Positions 36,205-46,359 of a stretch of 64,000 nucleotides of DNA are shown here, in pieces. The translations under genes and the position numbers were made by a program. Every line of letters begins with the position of its first letter. Position 1 is the first letter of the stretch. This DNA comes from Iris pallida (lineage: Eukaryota > Streptophyta > Magnoliopsida > Asparagales > Iridaceae): positions 1,930,482-1,994,481 of the forward strand of contig JANAVB010010791.1 in NCBI GenBank assembly GCA_029216955.1. The letters are read 5' to 3'. The notes below the pieces were generated by a model that was given only the letters and a program-made list of their open reading frames with translations, ran no database searches and had not been told where the DNA came from.

Positions 36205-38126
36205 TCTAGAGACTACGCCAGGATTGAACTATGACACTGGGCGACGATTACCTTTGAAGCCGCCAGCCCCGGCGGGCAAACCATGGAACTACTATAACAA
36301 AACTCGATGCGGGTTAGGGTATGTAACGCCTACTACGACCCCGAAAAGTTTAGATAAAGAATGCGACTGGCAGTCGCATTCAACCGAATCGCCAACTTTC
36401 GACTCAGATACCAGCATCGGAGATGTGTTCAGACAAGTCATGTCAGTCAACATGACGTTCGCCGACGCTTACGAGGAAGACGAAGACATCCCCGAAATCC
36501 TCGAGCTGGAGCCATGGGCCCAGCAATTAGACGCACAATAGGAAAAGCGATTCGAACTGAGAGAACCTTCTACTGAAGATAAGGTCATACAAGTGGATCT
36601 CGGCAACGAATCTTCTCCAAAACTGATCTTCATCAGTGAAAGCCTAACCAACGAAGAATGGGAGTCGCTGTTAGAACTTGTCAGGGAGTACATTGATGTG
36701 TTCGCCTGGAGCTATGAAGACATGCCAGGGTTAAATCCTGACATCGCTCTTCATAAACTCAATATTCGGCCAGATACGAAGCCAATCAAACAACAACAGC
36801 GACGCTTTCGCCCAAGCATCATGGACGCGATCGAAGCTGAAGTCAATAAAATAATAGCCAGCGGCTTCATTCGTGAGGAGCAACATCCCGATTGGGTCGC
36901 CAATATAGTACCTGTCCTCAAGAAGAATGGAAAAATTCGAATCTGCATCGACTTCCGTAATCTGAACGAGGTATGCCCCAAAGATGAATTCCCCCTTCCT
37001 ATCACAGACATCATGATCGACAATACCTGCGGCTTTGAGCGTATGTCATTCATGGATGGCTTCTCGGAATACAACCAAATCAAGATGTCTTCCGACGACG
37101 AAAAGCATACATCATTCCGAACACCGATTGGCACGTACTGCTACACAGTCATGCCTTTCGGTTTAAAGAATACTGGCGCCACATATCAAAGAACTATGAG
37201 CATCATCTTCAGAGACCACTTACGCAAGACGGTGGAGTGCTATGTTGATGATATAGCCGTCAAGAGCCGTAGCAAAGGAGACCATCTGCAGGATCTAAGG
37301 ACGGTATTCGACCTAATACGGATGCAAAATTTGAAGATGAACCCTACGAAGTCCTTCCTGGGTGTATCTAGCGGGAAGTTCCGAGGCTTCATCATCACTG
37401 CAAAGGGTATCCATGTAGACCCCGAGGAGACAAAAGCAATCATGGAGATGGGTCCCCCGAGAAATCTTCACGAACTCAGAGGCCTTCAGGGAAGGCTAGC
37501 TTACATCAGAAGGTTCATTTCCAACCTCTCTGGGCGAGGCCGGCCATTTACGCACCTCATGAAGAAAGGTGTCTCATTCGTATGGGACGAGGAATGCCAG
37601 CGTGCTTTCGATAGCATCAAAAAATATCTGTCAAATCCTCCGGTCTTGGTAGCCCCAGTCCCTGGAAAACCATTTTTGCTCTATGTACGAGCAATGGAAC
37701 ACTCCTTCGGTGCTCTGCTGGCACAGAATAACGATACAGGCCATGAACAGGCCATATATTACCTCAGCCGAATGATGATTGGACCAGAGCACCGATACAC
37801 CACTATGGAGAAGGAATGCCTCGCTCTGGTGTTCGCCATTCATAAAATGCGGCACTATGTCATCGGACAAACGATACATGTGATCTCACGAGTTAACCCT
37901 CTCAGGGTCCTCATGACTAAACCAGGGGCACTCAGCTCTCGCCTCGCTACATGGGCGATACTGCTGTCCCCTTATCATGTGATCTTCGTCCCCCAAAAGG
38001 CAGTCAAAGGTCAAGACCTGGCAGATTTCTTGGCAGCCCACCCAGGCTCGGAGTCCTCCAGGATATACGAAGAGATCCCAGATGAGGTCGCCGACTCACA
38101 TACAACCTCCCACAAAAATATATGGC
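36205..38126 (+). pseudogene. pol: Element C reverse transcriptase and RNase H
   Basis: A stop at 36539 (TAG where A has TGG) precedes a long open stretch, 36593-38126. RT motifs are GFIREEQHPDWVANIVP, RICIDFRNLNEVCPKDE, VMPFGLKN and the catalytic YVDD at 37241-37252. The RNase H follows (FLLYVRAMEHSFGALLAQ, TTMEKECLALVFAIHKMRHY). The frame ends at the D insertion, codons AAA AAT ATA TGG C. Joining to 48424 onward restores the archaeal-type RNase H in frame, so D entered an open pol. Confidence 0.9.
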
Positions 38127-38536
38127 TGTTTGCCATTGATTGTAAAAGTACAGAACAATTATCGGAGAACTGAACTTAGACTCACAATACAAACTCGCTC
38201 GTACAAAGAAAGCCTAGGGACAAAAACCTAGGTACAACAGTCTAAGTACGATTGTTTATTTTAGATTCTGGGGGGTGACGATAGAGGCTCGGGAAAGCGA
38301 CGGCCGCTCTGCCTTACTCCTTGGACGATCGGTACGCAGCCTTGACTCGGGGAAGATCTGCTTGGTCGTTGACGAAGAAATGCCTTCTTGCTCTCTCTCT
38401 GATTGCTCTCCTGGCTTCTCTCTCTCTCTGTGTATATTCTCTCTCTGACTATGGGGGAAGTCTCTCTGTGTATACGTATTCTTCTCTGGTTTTTTTTGTA
38501 TCTCTCTCTATATATTACAAGGGAATGGCACCTTGC

Positions 38537-38544
38537 TATTTATA
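38537..38544 (-). promoter_or_regulatory. Canonical TATA box in D 3' LTR
   Basis: TATAAATA in cactattataaatagcaagg (minus strand), equivalent to the TATA of A and C. The copy in the 5' LTR is at 46760-46767. Confidence 0.7.
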
Positions 38545-39321
38545 ATAGTGGGATGTGATCACTAGGGTTGCCAATGATTAGCTCTTGGAGATGGCGGCGG
38601 CCTGGGGATTGATCAATCCAGGCCGTTCGTTTCTGATTATGACGAATCAGAACCATTAAGGGTAGATTACACCAAATCCCCATTAGCAATTAATGCTGAT
38701 TGGCATAAATTTTCCTTATAATGATTCTCTAATATCTGCGAATAAATCAAATTTATTCTCCTGCTACGTGCCCCAGATCATTGGGATTCGACCCGATCTT
38801 GGATTGCCATAAATCTGGAAGATTGATCGGCTGAGGACACGTGTCCTGAGAGCCAATGGTGAGACTGGAACCGCATGCAGATTGGGCCGCATGAGATTTA
38901 GGCCGCATGAATTTTGGGCCACATAAGACTTGGGACACGTGTCAGGGCTGTCTGGGCAGTGGCCCCCTCCTTCAAACTTCTGAACCATATGATGAGCCGC
39001 ATGAACCGCATAATGGTGTGTCTGCTTGAGCCGTATGGGCATGATCTTCTTGAGCCGTATAGGGATGATTCTACTCGAGCCACATGGGACAGCTTCACTC
39101 TGAACCGCATGGGAAGTCTTCACTTCGAGCCGCAGGGGATGAACTCTCAATGAGCCGCATGTGCATAATCTCTACGAGCCGCATAAGCTAGCGTTGTATT
39201 GAGCCGCAGGAACTTGTTTATTCTTGGCCGCATAAGCTCGCCTCAAAACTTTGGTAGACAGTGCCACTTTGAAAGGAGGGAAGAGAAGTTGGTGCCCTTT
39301 TCAAAGGAGGTAAGGGGGCTC

Positions 39322-39329
39322 TATTTATA
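39322..39329 (-). promoter_or_regulatory. Second, upstream TATA box in D LTR
   Basis: TATAAATA within ctataaatagagcccccttac on the minus strand, preceded by agtcccacatcgg. It is absent from the A and C LTRs. A copy is in the other D LTR at 48340-48347. It suggests that U3 acquired a promoter-bearing segment. Confidence 0.55.
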
Positions 39330-39400
39330 GAATAGAGTGAGCCCTTTCTTCTTCTCCTTTCCGATGTGGGACTAAAAATAATATTTTCCATGCATCTACA

Positions 39401-39411
39401 GGACCCCCTTC
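39401..39411 (-). promoter_or_regulatory. Polypurine tract of D
   Basis: On the minus strand gaaggggg(tcc) directly precedes the 3' LTR. The preceding 45 bp (ttcaaagtgttccaaatttg-like) is conserved with A (62145-62198) and C (52860-52915). Confidence 0.7.
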
Positions 39412-41225
39412 AAAGTTTCCAAATTGCAAATTTGGAACACTTTGAATAAGAAGCATGGAAAGTAGATTTGTTTAGGTGTAGCAATCCAATCAGAGGTAGC
39501 ATGGACGTGATAGGTTTGGGTACTTCCGTTGGGGATTTTATGTGGACTTATCATCCTTGGCGTACCTTGGTTTTAGGTACGGATAATAAGTTGAGAAAGG
39601 GAACCATCATATTTACTCAGAGGTGGTATGACGTGGTAAATATAAGGTTGATGGTAGAGCTTTCCTACTCAGAGGTGATATGGACATAGTAGGAGTGAAC
39701 TCGAATGAGGATACATAGAACAATTCAGAGGTGCTATGAACGTGGAAGTTCTATGCATTGGGTGAAAGAATGCTATGGAACAGCTGGGCTCCGAAAGCAT
39801 GTGATGATGAGGAAAGATGTGGATGTACTAAGGGACCTAGTATGGCATTTGTGGTCAGCAGAGGACATTTGTGGGCCTATTATCCTTGGCATACCTTAGT
39901 TTTAGGTACGGATAATAAGTTTGATAGGCATACCTAGGACAACTCCACGGTAAGGCGGATATGGAGGTTCTTGGTATCGGGCGAAAGAATGCCATGGAGC
40001 AGTGAACAGTTTTCTGTTTTCTTTCACTGTTTTTCTTTTCTTTTTGTCAAGGGGTGTGATCCCAGATGATGTAGTACTTTAAATTTTGAATAAATGAGCA
40101 TGTTTCAACTCATTTTCTCTTTATTGTACTTGTAGTGTTTTGTGGAATTGGACCTGCTGGGGGATTATTTGTGGACCTGTTACCCTGGGCGTACCTTGGT
40201 TTTAGGTACGAGTAACAAGTTTCGGAGAGGAATACCTAGAACAACTTCGCGATAAGACAGCTATAGAAGTTTTTGGTATTCGAGAGAATGCCAGGGAGCA
40301 ACTGGGCTCCTAGGCATGATAGGGAAGGGATGGGCGTGTACTGGAGACCCAGTACAGCATCTGTGGTCGACTGAGGACATCTGTGGTCATCAGAGGACAT
40401 TTATGGTCAACAGAGGACATTTGTGGGCCTATTATCCTTGGCATACCCTGGCTTAGGATACGGATAATAGGATGAAAGGGAACCAACATACTTACTCAGA
40501 GGTAATGAGGACATGGCAAGTATGAGGGTTTTACCGTGGAATCTTCCTGCTCAGAGGTAATGAGGACATGGCAGGAGTGGACTCAGCGGAGGATATTTGT
40601 GGGCCTATTATCCTTGGCGTAACCTGATTCAGGATACGGATAATAGGATGAAAGGGAAACCAACATACTTACTCAGAGGTAATGAGGACATGGCAAGTAC
40701 GAAGGTTTTACTGTAGAGTCATCCTACTCAGAGGTAAAGAGGACATGGCAGGAGAGGACTCCATGGAGGATATTTGTGGTCAACAGAGGACATTTGTGGT
40801 CAACAGAGGACATTTGTGGACCTATTATCCTTGTCGTACTCCGGTCATGGGTACAGATAATAGGTTGAAAGAGAATCGACATACTTACTCAGAGGTAAAG
40901 AGGACATGGCAAGTATGAAGGTTTCTTCTACGGAGCCTTCCCACTCAGAGGTAATGAGGACATGGCAGGAGTGGGCTCAATGAAGAGGGGTACATAGAAC
41001 GACTCAGAGGTAATGAGGACATGGAAGTTCTATGTAGGGGGTGATTTATTTTTGGCGGAAGTGAAACGACTCAGAGGTAATGAGGACATGGCCGTTTTGG
41101 AAATTTGTGGATCGCTTACCCTTTTTTGTGCACTAGAAGTACGGGTATCGGATCATGAGGGAGGATCTCTTCCAGGAAGAAAGTTCAGAGGTACGATCAT
41201 ACATGACTTACTATCTGAAAGAGTG
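39412..41225 (-). repeat. Element D 3' non-coding region with hairpins and a tandem triplication
   Basis: Six hairpins of about 45 bp lie at 39547-39590, 39876-39920, 40175-40220, 40428-40471, 40604-40647 and 40821-40864. They are built on CCTATTATCC/GGATAATAGG with an inner CGTACC/GGTACG stem in the better copies. Segments carrying ctcagaggtaatgaggacat are tandemly repeated about every 180-210 bp between about 40380 and 41000. No gene remains here. The antisense gene of A and C is missing its coding part. Confidence 0.8.
40089..40094 (+). terminator. Poly(A) signal left from the antisense gene in D
   Basis: AATAAA in ttgaataaatgagcatgt on the + strand, antisense to D. It corresponds to AATAAA at 56849-56844 in A (minus strand), just past the antisense gene's stop, so a 3' end of that gene seems to survive in D. 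Confidence 0.45.
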
Positions 41226-41670
41226 ACCGGGATGTGAGTTCAGAGGCACCAACGGGCACATGACTCGATAATCTGGGATGTTGTGGATGTGAGTTCAGCG
41301 GCACAAGAGGGTACATGACTCGGGAATCTGGAGAATAGTGAGTGTGAGTTCAGCGGTACCAGCGGGTACGTGACTCGGGAATCTGAAGAATGGTGAGTGT
41401 GAATCCAACAGTACCACCGGGTACGTGACTCAATAATCTGAAATGTGGTGGATGTGAGTTCAGCGGCACGAGCGGGTACATAACTCAATGATCTGGAATA
41501 TTGTGGATGTGAGTTCAGTGGTACCAGCGGGTACATGACTAGGTAATCTGGAGTGGATGTGAGTTCAGCGGTACCGGGGAGGTACATAACTCACCAATCT
41601 AGGAAATTTGGAGACGGAATGTGAGTTCAGCGGTACCGGAGGGTACATAACTCAAACAACAGGGATTTTT
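41226..41670 (-). repeat. Eight tandem units of about 58 bp after the integrase end in D
   Basis: The unit, in element orientation, contains gtacc(c)gctggtaccgctga followed by actcacatcc. Eight imperfect copies. The same array has five copies in C (50214-50475) and two in A (55988-56095). Confidence 0.85.
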
Positions 41671-41703
41671 TTTTTTGGATGTCGTTTCGGACGTAATACT
41701 TCT

Positions 41704-44700
41704 TCAGGAAGTTGCCGTTGATGGACAACATGAGCAAGTCTCAGTGTGAGCAGCCACATACTTGGCCAGCTCCGACTCTTCTTCGACCACCCCCTGTGTA
41801 AATGCAGACTGAGAGGATGACTTGGGCAACTTGATTATCAGTGGTTCAGTTGATGGAGTTGAGCGTGGTGTTGTTGGCAGACTAGCAACCCCCAGTTTGG
41901 CATTTGATGTGGGGTGAGGAGTGGCTGGTTCGCTAGAAGTGTCAGACCTTGTATCGGGGTGTCGACCCTTCCTGGGAAGGCGTATCGTTATGGGCCTATC
42001 CGAGGGGTTGAGCTTCCCTGCTTGTGGTTGGCTGACTCTTGATAGCTTGATTGTCAGTGTCTCCGTTGTGGGCCTCGGCATTTGACCGGACCTTGGCAGC
42101 CGGATTATCATTTGCTCCTCCTGCGCTGAGAGGCTGATTGCGTCCTTCCGCAGAGTGGCGGTAAGGGGTGCAGACTTGCCCGATTTGCGAGCTTGGAGGT
42201 GGATCGTCAGGGGTCCTTCTGATCCCGTGGCTGTCTCGGTATGAGTTTGTGCGTCTCCTTCATCAAGGTGCCTCTTCGACCTTTCGTATAGGCAGGAGTC
42301 CGAGTGGTAAGATTCGACCCTTTTGAAGGGATCGATATCAGCAAATTCTGTCTTCACGAAGCCGTGTTTGCCGACGTATTTAAAGCACTGGTGTAGCGTG
42401 GAAGGTACGATCATATAATCGTGTATCCATGGGCACCCCAAGAGGATGTTGTAAGAAGTGTCTGCATCTATGATGTAGCAGGTGACTTCGGATTGGAGGT
42501 CGCCAATTTGACACTTCAGACGAATCTTCTCAATAGGGTAGCTCCTGCCCGAATTGAAACCGCTGATGGCGGTGCTTGTAGGTGTCAGGCGATGCATCGG
42601 AATGTGAAGATGATGTAGCAGACCCTTCGGAATGATGCTTATGGAAGACCCAGGGTCAATATGCATTCGATTCACCTTTACGTCGCCAATGTATCCAGTG
42701 TAGTATAACGGGCGATCGTGTAGGTTAGTTTTGATGAGCATATCTTGCGGAGAGAAGACGATATTGGGCATCGCTCCCGTACATGCACTATCTTGGAGAT
42801 CTGCAGGTTGATTATCTCCCGTGGGGTTGACCTGAGCCAAGTATGCGTCGGCGTTTTGGAGTGCATCACTCAAAGCTGTGCGAACATCCTTCGAGAGCCT
42901 CAGGAGTTCATATAAGGACAATTTGGCCGGTGTATTGGCCAATTGTGCCAAGATGTCGAAGTTGTAGGGCCTCTCCAGCCCCTGAGATGTTTTCTTTCGG
43001 AGGGATTTATCGAAGCGAGTCTCCTTCGGCCTAGGCTTGTCGGTCGTCGAAGGCTGAGCCGGTCCCGGAGCATCCGTGGTAGTGGGCGGATGATCATCAG
43101 TCGAGTTTTCAGCCACAGGTTGAGATTGTGCTCCGGATCGAGTAACAACGGCCGTGACTTCCTCTTCATCTGCTGAGGTGGTACGGCAGGATCTGACTTT
43201 TCCACTTTTCTTTTTAGAAGATGGAGTGGACTGAGTTACCTCATGGACTAGGTCTGGATGGACCCACATAATTTCCCCTCGTGATGTGGTGAGGGATACT
43301 AGACCAGCAGCTTGAGAAGGCGAGAGATTAGCAATCTCCATCGTTGCCAGAGGGATGGGTATAACCCCGTCCTGGGTCTCTGTTGGAGGGAAGCTGCCGA
43401 ATTGTACGGACACCATGTTGGCTGCCACGGTTACCTCCTCGAAATCGATGGCCAGAGCGTTCGAATCGATGAGGTTTTGGATATATCGTTTCAGTTGGTA
43501 GCAGTCGTGCGTAGCATGGTGGACGTAGCGGTGGTAATGGCAGAACTTTGGGTTCTCCAGATCAGCCGACCGAGGCTCCCATCTTGGTGGAGGAAGCTGA
43601 ATCCTATCTCCTTGTATGAGCATGTCCAAGATAGGCTTGACGTGACCGTCTTCAAAAGAGTAAGTGATTTGAGGCCATTGTTTGGCCGCAGGTTGCGACT
43701 CAGGCTTCTGGGCTGTATCGGCCACCATAGCCTGCTTGCCTCTGTTGTTCCGGTTGTTGGAGGGGCTACCCCCATTGTCGTTGGTGGTGCTGGGATGCTT
43801 GCCCTTATTCTCTCCCTCTGAGATATGTAATCCCAGTTGGCGAGCCTTCTTTAATCGTTCTTCGGCACTTGTAGCACTAATGATAAAAGCCTTCCAGTCC
43901 TTGAATTGACTCTCGCCCATCCAGAGACTGATTATTGGGAGTAGTCTCTTTTGGCAAATTTCGATCAAGGAAGAGTCCGGGTTGCCAGATGGTAACTTCA
44001 TTGCGGTTTGACGAAACCGCTCAATGTAATTCCTCGTCAGCTCTTTCTCTCCTTGAATGAAGTCCATGAGGGTAGACATCGTGACGTCCTGCCCTACCTC
44101 ATAGAACCTCTCCAAGAACAGGCGTTTGAAGCCAGCGAAAGAATGGATGAAATTGTCCGGCAGGTTGCGGTACCAATCGAAGGCGACTCCTTCCAATGCC
44201 CCAATGAATAACCGCGTGAGGATAGCGTCATCATGGGGCAGATGGTCGGTAGTGACCTCAAAGTAAGTGATGTACCGACTTGCTGAAGTCTTGCCATCAT
44301 ATGGGTTGATATTGAACGGCTTATATCTTGGTGGAAAGGGAACATCCCTCCATTCAGCAGGATATGGTTGCCGTATCCTGAGGTCTTGAGGGTTTTCTCG
44401 GGCATGGAACATTGCTCGGAGCTCCTGAACCTCTCTTCTTACTTCTCGGGCCTCATCTGTCGCGGTAGGGGCCGTTATCTCGGGAGGATTGTTGCCCGGG
44501 TTCGGTGCCGCTGAATTTGAATCTACGTTGATTGCGGGACCCGTGCTTGTCTGGCCAGGTATCACCCCCTGCAGATTAGGAAGTGCCGCTTTGATCTCGT
44601 CTACAGACTTGACCAAGGCGTGCAATATGGCCTCCAAAGTGTCGATGTGCTGGCGATCACCGGAACCGCCTTGATTGCTGTCTGTCATGAACACCGTCTT

Positions 44701-46359
44701 CACATAAGGAGTGACGGAAGGAGTGGTGGAGGATGTACCCTCCGAGTCGTACCCGTGCATCGAGAAATCATCAGGATATGTGGGGATGTTCTCTTCAGGT
44801 TCGGACTCGAAAGGAATACTACCCCCAGCTTCGGAACTTGCTTCGTCTAGGATGTCCTTGGGGACGTCGGTATCTGTTGTATCCGTCGGAGGATTTGCTT
44901 CCTCCAGTCCGTATTCCTGGAATGTCGGATTGTCGTAGATGTTTGGAGGAGTGCTACCCCCAGTTCCGACGACCCCCAATGTTACAGACGACGAACTTCC
45001 TACTGCAGCAGTTTTCGTCTTCGAACGGGTGTGTTGAAATACTCCAGTGGAGGATAACCCTTTAGACGACGGTTTCTTAGCTGCAGTAGTTGACACCTTT
45101 GGGCTGGAGATGCTCGTTTTCTTCCCTCTTCCCTTGGCAAGAACTTTCTGCGCGGACTTGCAGGAGACAACAGGAGGTGCCTCGTCTTCTGAGCTCGGGT
45201 GATGTAGTCTTTGGAAGACGGATGGCCGGTCTTCCATCACCGCCGCATTGCTGCAACAGCAGTTGACGATGATCTGGGTGCATTGATGTCCGTGTCAGGG
45301 CTCTTTACACCCCGAAGCTCCTTCTCTTTCCTTGCGTTTGTGGAGGATAACCTCACGCAGGTCAGAGGAACCACTTTGTCTGTTTGCCGCCGGGGCCTGG
45401 ACTTGAGTGGTTTTATACAACTTCCCATTAGAGGCCCGCGTGATAATCAGCGGGACGCCTCGATAGTCAGAGGTTGGGGCAGTCGTCTGGACTTGATGAG
45501 CCCGCGCTGCCCTAGACTTCCTCCTTTTAGCACCTGTGGGTGCGTAATAGGAGGAGTCTAAGTGGAATACCACAGAGTCTGGATTATCATCCAGAGAATG
45601 ATTAGAGTCAGGACCGCATGAAAGCCGGTCGAAGACTGATCGAGAGAAGCGTGGGACGGACGCTATGCGGCTATCATTGGGTACCGTGCAGGCTGTCTGC
45701 ATGCGGCTGTCTTTTGTTGTAGGATGAGTCTTTATGCGGCTAGGAGTCACGACCATGCAGGCTGACCGCATGCGATGGGCATCTGTAGCTGCATGGATTT
45801 TCTGCAAGCGATTGACTTTAATAGCCGCATGAGTCTCATCCGTGCGGTTGGCAACTGTAGCCGCATAAGTTATGCGGCTGACAGATGTGGCCGCATGAGT
45901 TTTCTTTATGCGGTCGGCGGTTGTAGCCGCATGGGCTTTCTCCCTGCGGCTAATACTCTTCTGCGGCTTGGATCGCATAGAGTTCCTCTTTGCCCCTGCA
46001 AGTCCAGCATCATAGTATTTTCTTCTGCCAGACTTGGGGACAGCAGAGTTGTCTACGGTCTGAAGTGGGGCCGCAGGGGAGTCTTTCTCGCCATCTTGAG
46101 CAATAGAGAGCACCCCATCAAGGGCTTGCGGAGGAGCAAATGATTTTGGCCTCCACTCTTTGCGAGCCTTTATGGTGCGGGTGCGCTTCTGGACCGGGCC
46201 AGTGCTACCTTCAGAGAGCATCTCTTCGAACGCCTGTTGGTCGAAGCGTACGACCATCTTCTGTTGTATAGAGCCAAGTTTGGCTGCGTCCGATTACGTC
46301 ACCAACTCCTCAGCCGTGGAGAAGTTAGTCCCCAGCAGAGTCGCCATCGTGTTTGCCAT
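41704..46359 (-). pseudogene. gag: Element D gag-protease, near-intact 1552-codon frame
   Basis: The ATG at 46359 lies inside the LTR. The frame passes through the primer-binding site and is interrupted only by TAA at 46296-46294 and TGA at 45295-45293. From 45240 it is open for 1178 codons. Order: HAAT-rich N-terminus, NCCC cluster, retrotransposon gag domain (PPRYKPFNINPYDGK near 44320-44280, FKRLFLERFYEVGQD), CHYHRYVHHATHDC near 43545-43500, protease active site HIDPGSSISIIP near 42660, then the PLTIRLPR-type linker. At AAHT the frame jumps into the last codons of the integrase gene out of frame and stops. RT and integrase would have to be supplied by a relative. This is the best-preserved gag of the family in the window. 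Confidence 0.9.
46329..46347 (-). promoter_or_regulatory. Primer-binding site of D
   Basis: TGGCGACTCTGCTGGGGAC on the minus strand, adjacent to the 5' LTR end at 46350. Identical to C. Confidence 0.8.

Larger units (their letters stand above)
38127..39400 (-). repeat. Element D 3' LTR
   Basis: 1274 bp. On the minus strand it begins TGTAGATGCATGGAAAATAT and ends ATGGCAAACA. U5/R match C. The first part of U3 differs from C: it contains agtcccacatcggaaagg and a second TATAAATA (39329-39322), in addition to the usual one at 38544-38537. ATGCGGCTC motifs appear in U3 in element orientation. Confidence 0.93.

Noticed and set aside
43312..43821. 169-residue + strand ORF and similar frames opposite D's gag
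   Set aside because: Shadow frames of the minus-strand gag-protease gene. No promoter or domain.
45211..45561. Possible overlapping antisense gene within gag of D
   Set aside because: It mirrors conserved gag codons, and no start context, TATA box or conserved frame is seen in A or C.
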